NCBI GenBank assembly: GCA_900550295.1
Contig: URRM01000027.1
Location: 1-18,873 of the forward strand
Reading direction: 5' to 3'
Length of the DNA stretch: 18,873 bases
DNA from: an uncultured bacterium
GTDB taxonomy: Bacteria > Cyanobacteriota > Vampirovibrionia > Gastranaerophilales > Gastranaerophilaceae
In this document: one piece after another, positions 1 to 6,755 of the stretch
Layout of the letters: every line of letters begins with the position of its first letter
How positions within the stretch are numbered: position 1 is the first letter of the stretch
Position numbers and translations under genes: made by a program
Notes under the pieces: generated by a model
The model's input: only the letters and a program-made list of their open reading frames with translations
Told to the model about the DNA's origin: nothing
Database searches by the model: none

Positions 1-20
1 CTCTTTTTGTAACCACAAGC

Positions 21-1232
21 TTATGCCATTGGTTTTAAAGAATTTCTGTAGATTGCTTCTACAACATCTTTGCCATCACCTACAGGTCCGATAGCTAATA
101 AACCTGCTAGAGATGGTGTATCATAAGTTAATTTAACTAATTTTTCAACATCTGCTTCTGTGAAACCTTCGTCTTCTAATTTTTGAGGTACACCAACTGA
201 TTTTAACCAAGCTTCAACACCTTTAGCAGCTTTGTCAGCTTCTTCAGGAGCGCCAGTTAAACCTGAAACTAATGGAGCTAGTACATCAGCTAAAACATAT
301 GATTGGTTAGCATAAATTTCTTTAATTACTGCAGGTAATAACATTGCCAAACCTAAACCATGTGATAATTCAGGTTTAATACCGCTTAGAGGGTGTTCTA
401 GAGCGTGAGTATAGTGTAATAGACCATTATCAAAGCTTACTCCACCCATCATTGCTGCATAAGCTAAGAAATATCTGGCTTCTAAATCTTCAGGATTTTC
501 GATTGCTTTTGGTAAATATTTAGCAACTAAAGCAACAACTTCTTTTGCAAGTGTAATTGCATAAGGAGAAGCAACAGTTGATGTTGCAGCTTCTACAACA
601 TGGTTAACAGCATCGATTGACACGTAACGAGTTTGTTTTGGTGATAATTTAACCATTAAAGCCGGATCATCAATTGCATAAGTCGGATAAATGCAATCAT
701 AAGCAATTGCTGGTTTGAAGTTCTTTTCAGGAACTGTAACTACTGCAAATCTGTTTGTTTCTGTACCTGTACCGTGAGTCAAGTTGATTGAAACAATTGG
801 AGCAGCTTTTTCCGGAGTAAATTTGAATTCATAAATATCTTCTGCTTGTTTGTCATTGTATTCTAGTAAAATTGCAACAGATTTACCTGCATCTGTAGGT
901 GAACCGCCACCAATTGCAATAACGGCTTTAGCACCAAAGTCACGAGCCATTTTTGTTGCATCATTTACGTGATGAGTTGTTGGGTTTGGAGTAACTTGGT
1001 CAAAGTTTACATAACCAATACCATTGTCTTTTAATGCTTTTTCAACTACATCCCAAGCGCCTGTTGCTTTGTACGCATTTCTACCTGACATAACAATTAC
1101 TTTATCTACATTTTTTGCTTTTAAGTTTTTCAAAATATCATCGATTTTCTTAATAGCACCCACACCAAAATAAACTGTTGTGCGAGTTCTAATTTCTTTT
1201 ACATCGTTGATGTTAACATTTTTTTCCCACAT
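21..1232 (-). CDS. Iron-containing alcohol dehydrogenase (403 aa)
   Basis: Cytosolic NAD(P)-dependent group III (iron-type) alcohol dehydrogenase, interconverting an alcohol and an aldehyde or ketone; the substrate cannot be read from sequence. The N-terminal dinucleotide-binding half has the hallmark GGGSPTDAGK at about residues 108-117 and the HGTGTETN segment at 153-160. The C-terminal all-helical half carries the expected metal ligands: D207 and H211 (DAVNH), H276 and H291 (SHG), with H280 of EHPLSG matching the extra conserved histidine of FucO. At 403 aa it is slightly longer than the usual ~385. The ATG is supported by an AAGGAG Shine-Dalgarno 7 nt upstream (minus strand). It is transcribed alone, divergent from the DUF115 gene, and its terminator lies beyond the window edge. 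A fermentative role in NADH reoxidation is a reasonable inference. Family is certain, substrate unknown. Confidence 0.92.
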   Translation of the reverse strand: MWEKNVNINDVKEIRTRTTVYFGVGAIKKIDDILKNLKAKNVDKVIVMSGRNAYKATGAWDVVEKALKDNGIGYVNFDQVTPNPTTHHVNDATKMARDFGAKAVIAIGGGSPTDAGKSVAILLEYNDKQAEDIYEFKFTPEKAAPIVSINLTHGTGTETNRFAVVTVPEKNFKPAIAYDCIYPTYAIDDPALMVKLSPKQTRYVSIDAVNHVVEAATSTVASPYAITLAKEVVALVAKYLPKAIENPEDLEARYFLAYAAMMGGVSFDNGLLHYTHALEHPLSGIKPELSHGLGLAMLLPAVIKEIYANQSYVLADVLAPLVSGLTGAPEEADKAAKGVEAWLKSVGVPQKLEDEGFTEADVEKLVKLTYDTPSLAGLLAIGPVGDGKDVVEAIYRNSLKPMA

Positions 1233-1353
1233 AAGAATTCTCCTTCTTTTATTATTAACAATAACATTATTTGCTAAACAAAAACTAAAGTAAAGTATCA
1301 GAAAAAATTAGCTTTTATCATCTTTTTAGCTTATTCAATATTAATGAGTATCA

Positions 1354-1368
1354 TGTTAAATTTAGAAT
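1354..1368 (+). promoter_or_regulatory. Candidate extended -10 of the DUF115 gene, leaderless start
   Basis: TGTTAAATT at 1354-1362 reads as an extended -10 (TGn plus TAAATT). Only 6 bases separate it from the ATG at 1369, so transcription would begin at or next to the start codon. No Shine-Dalgarno is visible before this ATG, which fits a leaderless mRNA. No good -35 is seen, so the assignment is tentative. Confidence 0.4.
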
Positions 1369-3108
1369 ATGTTTAAAAAGAATTTAGAAGCAATAAAAAA
1401 AGTAAATAAAATTTTAGCATACAAGCTTGAACACGTAACAATTGAAGAGGCTTCAAGAAATTTAGGAGCCATAAAAAACGAATTTGGTGAATATATTTTA
1501 ACCAAAGACAATAAGTATGTTGATGATACACCGAGCCCAATTGCAAGTGCTAAGGCTATTTATGAGGAACAAATAAAATCGGCAACCTCAAGACACGATT
1601 TTATAGTCATTTTTGGTCTTGGTTTGGGCAATCTTCTTGATTATGCTCATACTGAAAGTGTTGCTCAAATAGTTCTTTATGAACCTGATATCAACATTAT
1701 TCGCTTTACCTGTGAATATGTTGATTTAACAAAGTACTTCAATGATGGAAGACTTTATATTACCAATAATTTGACAGATTGTACAAATCACGTTGGTGAA
1801 AAATATTTACTTGAAGATAAAATTGAATTTTTGTACATAAAAAACTATGTACTGCAAAAACCTAGTGAATTTACAGTTTTAACTGAACGAATTTTTGAGG
1901 TATGCCAAGAAAAAATTATAGACATGAATACTATCAAAAAGATGTCTAAAGTTTGGATTAACAACTCAATTAAAAGTTTTACAAATCCAAAGTTACGTTA
2001 TCCTGTAAATTTATTAGAAAATACTTTCAAAAACAAAACTGCTCTGATTTTGGGTGCAGGTCCTTCATTAAAGGATAATATCGAAAAAATCAAACAAAAT
2101 AGAGAAAAATTTGTAGTTTTCACTGTTCATAGAACTCTTGAAACATTACGAAAAAACGGAATCACACCGGATTTTTGCGTAATTGTAGATGCTCAGTGGG
2201 TAAAAGACTCGATTTCAAAGGATTTAGAGTATTTAAAAGACATTAACTTCATCGTTGACATCAAAGCTGATGCATACATTTATTCGCTACCTTGCAAAAA
2301 TCTATTTACTTATTTTTCAAATAACAGCATTATTGCTCAAAAAATTGCAACAAAAATGCTTGGTGATATAAAACTTCTTGAACCTGCGGGAACTAGCACA
2401 ATCACGGCTTACAAATGTGCAAAATTATCAGGTTGCAAGAATTTTGTCTTTGCTGGTGTTGACCTTGCATTTAAAGATGATACAGCGTATTGTGATGACA
2501 AAAATGCTGTTGCAAATACACAAACCAGCGTAAAAATTCAAAATATCGTCAGAGAAATCACAGAAATAAAAAGTATTACAGGTGAATATGTAAAAACTCG
2601 TGCAGACTATGCCTGCTTTATAAAACAATTTGAAAAAGTTTTCGCTGTTGACAAAACAAATGTATATAATTTAACAACATTTGGTGCATTTATAAAAGGA
2701 ATGAAGTATGACAATTTAGAAAATATTATCTCTTCATTAAATCCTGAAGTCGTAAGCTCAGAAGAAATTTTAAATAATTTCTTGGACACTACAAGATTCA
2801 ACTCTCAAAAACTTTTAGACGTTGCGAAAGAAGTGTTTAACGAAGAACTTAATAGAATTAAACCGTTGATTGAAGAAATTGATGAATGGTTTGAAATGTA
2901 CGAAGAACATCCTTCATTCTTTGATTATGCAACTAACATCATCACAAAAATCACATCTTCTATGATATTGAGCGATTACGTTCAAATTGAAATTCTTAGA
3001 TTCACAAAGCTTGTTTTAGATAAAGATGAAGTAAAAAGAAAAGATTTTATTTTGGACTTATTCAAGCATATAAAAACCTTCTACAAAAATTTGAATAACT
3101 TAACATAA
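1369..3108 (+). CDS. Maf/MptE-like DUF115 protein (motility-accessory-factor glycosyltransferase family)
   Basis: 579-residue cytosolic protein of the DUF115 family, which includes Maf flagellin glycosyltransferases (nonulosonic-acid transfer) and archaeal MptE (6-hydroxymethylpterin diphosphokinase). Visible hallmarks: a first Rossmann-like part with GLGLGN at 83-88 and YEPDINII at 104-111, then the core with LILGAGPSLKDN at 226-237, FTVHRTLETLRKNGITPDF at 251-269, IVDAQ at 272-276, and GTSTITAY...FAGVDLAFKD...YC at 341-375. The C-terminal ~150 residues are helical and charged. Length fits Maf rather than the much shorter MptE. No flagellin or nonulosonic-acid genes lie in the window, so the acceptor is unknown and a surface protein other than flagellin is possible. 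The ATG has no Shine-Dalgarno; the candidate -10 sits immediately upstream. A separate promoter lies between this gene and the PspA cluster, so the two need not be co-transcribed. Confidence 0.78.
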   Translation: MFKKNLEAIKKVNKILAYKLEHVTIEEASRNLGAIKNEFGEYILTKDNKYVDDTPSPIASAKAIYEEQIKSATSRHDFIVIFGLGLGNLLDYAHTESVAQIVLYEPDINIIRFTCEYVDLTKYFNDGRLYITNNLTDCTNHVGEKYLLEDKIEFLYIKNYVLQKPSEFTVLTERIFEVCQEKIIDMNTIKKMSKVWINNSIKSFTNPKLRYPVNLLENTFKNKTALILGAGPSLKDNIEKIKQNREKFVVFTVHRTLETLRKNGITPDFCVIVDAQWVKDSISKDLEYLKDINFIVDIKADAYIYSLPCKNLFTYFSNNSIIAQKIATKMLGDIKLLEPAGTSTITAYKCAKLSGCKNFVFAGVDLAFKDDTAYCDDKNAVANTQTSVKIQNIVREITEIKSITGEYVKTRADYACFIKQFEKVFAVDKTNVYNLTTFGAFIKGMKYDNLENIISSLNPEVVSSEEILNNFLDTTRFNSQKLLDVAKEVFNEELNRIKPLIEEIDEWFEMYEEHPSFFDYATNIITKITSSMILSDYVQIEILRFTKLVLDKDEVKRKDFILDLFKHIKTFYKNLNNLT

Positions 3109-3110
3109 TA

Positions 3111-3140
3111 TTGCTTTTTACAGGTGCTTTATGCTAATAT
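3111..3140 (+). promoter_or_regulatory. Promoter of the PspA-polyamine cluster
   Basis: TTGCTT (3111-3116) is followed after an 18-bp spacer by an extended -10, TGC TAATAT (hexamer 3135-3140). The predicted start of transcription is about 3147-3149 and the ATG is at 3150, so the first mRNA of the cluster would have almost no 5' untranslated region. The same TTTATGCTA core appears in the rmuC promoter. Confidence 0.6.
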
Positions 3141-3149
3141 TCTTGTATT

Positions 3150-3548
3150 ATGAAAGACTTAAAAGATTTATTAAAAACGGCCGTTGACAAGATAAAATCA
3201 ACAGTCGAAAAAGAGGACATTCCTCTTAAAGATGCATTCGATGAAATGGATAGAGAACTTGAAGCGGCTGAAGCTGCTTATGGGAAATCACTTTTTCCAG
3301 ATGATGGAGAAAGAATTTCTATTGATGAGCACTATTTAAAAATATTGGGCTTCAAATCTGAAGAAAACGTAGGTATTGAGGATATTAAATCTCACTACGA
3401 AGTGTTAATCAAAAAATTCAATCCTGAAAATTTTGCTGATGACGAAAAGAAAAAGGCTTCAGCAGAAAGACATATTGGTATGCTAAAACAAGCTTATCAA
3501 TATTTTGAAGATAAATTTAGCAAACAACAAGAAGAGGACGAAAACTAA
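3150..3548 (+). CDS. J-domain-like protein without HPD, first gene of PspA cluster
   Basis: 132-residue, highly charged, soluble protein with no signal peptide or membrane segment. Residues 1-45 are amphipathic helix (KDLKDLLKTAVDKIKS) and an Asp/Glu-rich stretch. Residues about 60-122 have the layout of a DnaJ domain: HYLKILGF at 61-68, a helix ending VLIKKFNPENF at 85-95, then a Lys/Glu-rich helix and LKQAYQYFEDKF at 112-123. The HPD tripeptide that activates Hsp70 is replaced by Asn-Pro-Glu, so if this is a J domain it probably does not stimulate DnaK and may act as a docking module. The gene follows a promoter whose -10 ends 9 nt before the ATG, with no Shine-Dalgarno. Its TAA overlaps the ATG of pspA (TAATG), indicating coupled translation. 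The J-like reading rests on pattern resemblance only; the alternative is an unrelated helical adaptor for PspA. Confidence 0.6.
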   Translation: MKDLKDLLKTAVDKIKSTVEKEDIPLKDAFDEMDRELEAAEAAYGKSLFPDDGERISIDEHYLKILGFKSEENVGIEDIKSHYEVLIKKFNPENFADDEKKKASAERHIGMLKQAYQYFEDKFSKQQEEDEN

Positions 3549-4288
3549 TGAACATTTTCAAACAATTATTCAAAGTATTACAATCATTTTTACACGCATT
3601 TGTAAATCATATACAAGATCCTATTTTAATGGCAGAACAAGCTATCAGAGATTTAAAAAGGGATTATGATGCAAGTATGAAGAACCTTGCAGAAGTAAAA
3701 GCTCTTGCTATTGAAGCAAAAGAAGTTATCGCTCAACAAACAGAAGTTGCAAAAGACTACGAAAAGAAAGCTTTAACTATTGTTCAAAAAGGTCAAACCG
3801 GTGAATTAGACCAAGCAAAAGCTGATAGATTGGCTTCAGAAGCATTAAAGAAAAAACAATCTGCAATTGAGATGATAAAAAAAGCAACTCTAGACGTTAA
3901 AAACTATGAGTCAATGGCTAACACAATGGAAAATAAAATTGACAACTTAAAACAACAAATTAACCATTGGGAAGGTGAAATTAAAACTCTTAAGGCTCGC
4001 CATAAAGTTGCTATTACATCGCAAAAGATTAATAAACAAATGATTTCTATGAGCGACAACAATGCTCAAGCTCTTTTAGAAAACATGAAAGAAAAAGTTA
4101 ACAAAGAAGAGGCTCTTTCTGCTGCTTATAACGAAATGACCTCAATCGAAAACGATATTGATGCAGAAATTAATGCAGCAATTGGGACTCAATATTCAAA
4201 TGACGTTCAACAACAATTGTTAGAATTAAAAAAACAAGTTGCACCTCAATATCTATTAGAACAAAAAGATATTCAAGAACAACAATAA
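3548..4288 (+). CDS. pspA: PspA/IM30 (Vipp1) family membrane-stress protein
   Basis: 246-residue PspA/IM30 family protein, a peripheral inner-membrane protein that assembles ESCRT-III-like rods and rings and protects stressed membranes. The N-terminal amphipathic helix is clear (MNIFKQLFKVLQSFLHAFV), followed by the conserved DP turn at 24-25 and MAEQAIRDLKRDY at about 28-40. Long heptad-rich coiled-coil helices run to about residue 190, and the tail is Gln/Glu-rich and ends QEQQ. Length is close to E. coli PspA (222 aa) and YjfJ (232 aa); no clear Vipp1-type C-terminal helix is seen. No pspB, pspC or pspF lies nearby, so control is unlike the classical E. coli psp operon. The neighbours (DUF4178, DUF350, aminopropyltransferase) resemble the E. 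coli yjfJ-yjfK-yjfL grouping, so YjfJ is the nearer functional analogue. The start overlaps the upstream stop by one base. Confidence 0.92.
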   Translation: MNIFKQLFKVLQSFLHAFVNHIQDPILMAEQAIRDLKRDYDASMKNLAEVKALAIEAKEVIAQQTEVAKDYEKKALTIVQKGQTGELDQAKADRLASEALKKKQSAIEMIKKATLDVKNYESMANTMENKIDNLKQQINHWEGEIKTLKARHKVAITSQKINKQMISMSDNNAQALLENMKEKVNKEEALSAAYNEMTSIENDIDAEINAAIGTQYSNDVQQQLLELKKQVAPQYLLEQKDIQEQQ

Positions 4289-4327
4289 GAACTACAACAA
4301 ACTAATTGAAATAAGGAAAAATTTAAA

Positions 4328-5032
4328 ATGTATTTAGCAACCGCATTAATCATTGGCATAGTTTTAATCGCATTCTTGGCAGGAATGTCAAATGGAATTG
4401 CTGCCGCAACAGGTTTAGTATTGGCTGTTTTAGTGACAATCGTAATTCTAAAACGCAACGCAGAAGTTACATCAAAAACCAAAAACAATCGTTCTGATTT
4501 AAAAATAATTACAAATGTTGGTGTTGGTGGAGTTTTCAAGCTAGCAAACATTGACGGTTATGACGAAGACCTAGAATTAAAGGTTATGCGCAAACACATG
4601 TACCAAGAGGGTGATTATTTTTGGTATGAATTAGAATGTATCAAAGGCGACGGAGAAAAAGCTTGGGTTGAAGTTGAAGATGACGACAACATTGTAACAA
4701 GCATTGTTTTGAAAAAATTAAAGATTTCACAAGTTCCAGGAGTAAGCCCTGAAAAATTAGCTCACGATGACGAAGAAGAATCTGGTCGTATTACTTATTC
4801 TGGAAAGTATTTTAACTATACAGATTCTGGCAATGCAACTTTCTTTAGAGATTGTGAGGATACAAAATCTGAAAAATTATATTATTGGGATTACAAATCT
4901 GGCAACTACTTGTTCTCAGTAGAGCGTTGGGGTTCTGGTGACGAAACAAGCTATGAAGCATATTACAGCCAAATCGTAAAACCATTAGCTATCACAATCT
5001 ACTCACTAGGTGACGAAGGAGAACAACAATAA
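4328..5032 (+). CDS. DUF4178 membrane-anchored protein (YjfK-like)
   Basis: 234 residues. Two hydrophobic segments form an N-terminal hairpin (about 3-20 and 24-41), followed by a positively charged stretch (LKRNAEVTSKTKNNR), so the soluble domain is probably cytoplasmic. Residues about 65-225 form a beta-rich domain resembling DUF4178: GVFKLANIDGYDEDLELKV at 68-86, YFWYELECIKGDGEKAWVEVE at 97-117 in two sections, and the late YYWDYKSGNYLFSVERW signature at 185-201. DUF4178 has no established activity but recurs beside PspA, DUF350 and polyamine-type enzymes. The ATG is preceded by AAGGA about 10 nt upstream. The 39-bp gap after pspA contains no terminator, and the stop overlaps the next start (TAATG). 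Family call is from pattern recognition; function unknown. Confidence 0.75.
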   Translation: MYLATALIIGIVLIAFLAGMSNGIAAATGLVLAVLVTIVILKRNAEVTSKTKNNRSDLKIITNVGVGGVFKLANIDGYDEDLELKVMRKHMYQEGDYFWYELECIKGDGEKAWVEVEDDDNIVTSIVLKKLKISQVPGVSPEKLAHDDEEESGRITYSGKYFNYTDSGNATFFRDCEDTKSEKLYYWDYKSGNYLFSVERWGSGDETSYEAYYSQIVKPLAITIYSLGDEGEQQ

Positions 5033-5898
5033 TGAATCCAATTTTTACAAGTTTAGTATATTTAATTGTATCTTGCTCAATGCTAATTTTTTCAAAATGG
5101 TTATTTATGCGTTTTGCAAAATATAATATGTACGAAGAAATCAAAAAAGGAAATGTTACAGGTATAATCCCTTATTTAGGATTTTTGCTGGGCGTTTGCG
5201 CTATTCAAATTGGTGCTTTCGTTGGACCTAGCAACACTCTTTTTAGATATGAAATATTAAGCTACATTATGTACAGTTTAATGGGTTCATTCTTAATGAT
5301 ATTTTCTGGCTATGTTGTAGAAAAAGCTATATTGCATAAATTTTCTAATGTTGATGAAATCGTTAGAGATAGAAATATCGGTACTGCAGCAGTACACTTT
5401 GGTATGTATTTAGCTTCTGGCTTAATCATTTCGGCTTGTGTTACAGGCGAAACTATTGTGGCACACGGCAGATGCTATGGCGTAATTTCTACATTAATTT
5501 ATTACGTAATGGGTATGATTTTCTTAATTTTGTTCGCAAAATTATATGATATGCTTACTCCATACTCACTTTTGGGAGAAATTGAAGCCGATAATGTTGC
5601 TGTTGGTGTAGCTTTTGGAGGAAACTTAATTGCAATCGGTTTAATATTGATGAGAGCTACAATCGGTGATATCGGAACTTGGCAACAGGGTTTAATTCTT
5701 TATTTTATCGACCTTTCAGCTATTATCTTGTTACTTCCGAGCGTAAGATTTTTACTTGATAGATTAATTGTTAAAGAAATCAATATAACAAAGGAAATTA
5801 AACATAATAACGTAGCCGCAGGTCTAGGCGAAGCAGTTGTATTAATAGCATTCGCATTATTAATTTTCTTTATGGTAGATTTTGTAAATATGATGTAA
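5032..5898 (+). CDS. DUF350 multipass membrane protein (YjfL-like), four repeats
   Basis: 288-residue polytopic inner-membrane protein with about eight hydrophobic helices and no signal peptide. It matches DUF350/YjfL. A repeated unit is visible four times: an acidic or basic stretch plus a conserved Asn and small residues leading into a helix, at EIKKGNVTG (36-44), IVRDRNIGTA (110-119), EIEADNVAVG (183-192) and EIKHNNVAAG (255-264). The conserved Asn residues (41, 115, 188, 260) are spaced about 73 residues apart, so the protein looks like a doubled two-repeat DUF350. The role is unknown; an ion or solute pathway, or a membrane scaffold for PspA, are both possible. The ATG overlaps the DUF4178 stop, and the next gene starts 16 bp after this stop, so it is mid-operon. 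Confidence 0.82.
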   Translation: MNPIFTSLVYLIVSCSMLIFSKWLFMRFAKYNMYEEIKKGNVTGIIPYLGFLLGVCAIQIGAFVGPSNTLFRYEILSYIMYSLMGSFLMIFSGYVVEKAILHKFSNVDEIVRDRNIGTAAVHFGMYLASGLIISACVTGETIVAHGRCYGVISTLIYYVMGMIFLILFAKLYDMLTPYSLLGEIEADNVAVGVAFGGNLIAIGLILMRATIGDIGTWQQGLILYFIDLSAIILLLPSVRFLLDRLIVKEINITKEIKHNNVAAGLGEAVVLIAFALLIFFMVDFVNMM

Positions 5899-5914
5899 GG
5901 GCGGTAAAAGAAGT

Positions 5915-6520
5915 ATGAAAGTAAACCCAACATTAAGACTAGAAAACAACATATTTTATAATACAATCTGCCTAATTATGGCAATCTTTTGTATTGCCTG
6001 CTTTTGGACTTCCATGAATATGGAATATAAAGTTGTAAATTCAAAAACATACAACGGACTTCAAGAAGGTTCAATTTATGGTCCAATTAAAGTTAAAAAA
6101 GGTCAAAGCAAAATTTGTACAATCAAAGCGAATTTCTATGGTGATAACGCAAGCGCATATCTTTCTGGCGAAGTTTTAGACGAAGATAAAGACACACTTT
6201 ATGAATTTGGCAAAGACTTTTGGCACGAATCAGGCTATGACTCAGAAGGTTATTGGTCTGAAAGCGAAAGAAATATGAAAGCTGACTTGACTTTTTCAGA
6301 GGAAGGCACATATTATATCCAATTTAATACCGAAGAAAATTCAATGTATAACATTGGAATTGAAATTCAAGTCAAAAAAGGTACAGGAATTCCTCATTTA
6401 ATGATGGGTACAATCATATTAATTTTGCTATTGTTCATATTCTATTTCAATAATAGAGATTGGATTGCAGAATTCGCCGACAAAGCAAATGATGTGTTGG
6501 AGGATATGTGCGATGACTAA
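5915..6520 (+). CDS. Membrane protein with extracytoplasmic beta-rich domain, unrecognised
   Basis: 201 residues, family not recognised. Topology is clear: a short N-terminal tail, one membrane helix at about 14-33, a ~120-residue polar beta-rich region (38-155), a second helix at about 160-179, and a short acidic cytoplasmic tail. The middle region has alternating strands (YGPIKVKKGQSKICTIKANF at 55-74, then SAYLSGEVLD and ADLTFSEEGTYYIQFNTE), as in small jelly-roll or galactose-binding-like sandwiches that sense ligands, with an aromatic and acidic loop at 95-118. It is probably outside the cytoplasmic membrane. The start has only a weak Shine-Dalgarno, and translation is probably coupled to the DUF350 gene 16 bp upstream. 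It overlaps the next gene by 8 bp. Position in the cluster suggests a sensory or structural partner of DUF350 or PspA; this is inference. Confidence 0.7.
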   Translation: MKVNPTLRLENNIFYNTICLIMAIFCIACFWTSMNMEYKVVNSKTYNGLQEGSIYGPIKVKKGQSKICTIKANFYGDNASAYLSGEVLDEDKDTLYEFGKDFWHESGYDSEGYWSESERNMKADLTFSEEGTYYIQFNTEENSMYNIGIEIQVKKGTGIPHLMMGTIILILLLFIFYFNNRDWIAEFADKANDVLEDMCDD

Positions 6521-6755
6521 TAAGAACTTAAATTTTATTTGCTATATAGCTTTAATTATAGTACTGACAATTGTTTATTGTGCATGCTTTAAATATTCAG
6601 TAAAAGGTTACGGATACCCTGGATATAGAGGATATCACCACTGTCATTCTTATTGGTACGTAAGACGTTACGATCAATCTTATGGCGCAAGCGTACGTGA
6701 AAACAGCTTGTCAGGCTCTAGATACTCACAAAAGGGATTACACGGTGGAAAATAA
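6513..6755 (+). CDS. Small membrane protein, Tyr/Gly/His-rich, ending GGK
   Basis: 80 residues, family not recognised. One membrane helix lies at about 7-26 (Cys at 10, 23 and 25). It is followed by an unusual basic, aromatic tail: KGYGYPGYRGYHHCHSYWYV at 31-50, then RRYDQSYGASVRENS and a Ser/Gly-rich end SGSRYSQKGLHGGK. Tyr, Gly, His and Arg dominate, suggesting a disordered or metal-binding tail; His42, His43, Cys44 and His45 sit together. The upstream in-frame ATG at 6465 is inside the previous gene and poorly placed, whereas the ATG at 6513 follows GGAGG by 9 nt, so 6513 was chosen. The gene overlaps its upstream neighbour by 8 bp and the aminopropyltransferase by 11 bp, so it is surely co-translated with both. 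The terminal GGK could be a site of processing or of amine attachment by the next gene's enzyme, which is speculation. Confidence 0.75.
   Translation: MTNKNLNFICYIALIIVLTIVYCACFKYSVKGYGYPGYRGYHHCHSYWYVRRYDQSYGASVRENSLSGSRYSQKGLHGGK

Noticed and set aside
3548..4288. Classical pspF-pspABC stress operon
   Set aside because: No pspB, pspC or sigma-54 activator gene and no -24/-12 promoter are visible; the neighbours match the YjfJ-type context.
6465..6512. Upstream ATG of the 80-aa gene
   Set aside because: It lies inside the preceding gene without a ribosome site, while ATG 6513 follows GGAGG by 9 nt.
6682..6744. ATG start of the aminopropyltransferase at 6682
   Set aside because: It would overlap the 80-aa gene by 74 bp and adds a non-hydrophobic, non-family stretch; GTG 6745 has a good ribosome site and a normal overlap.
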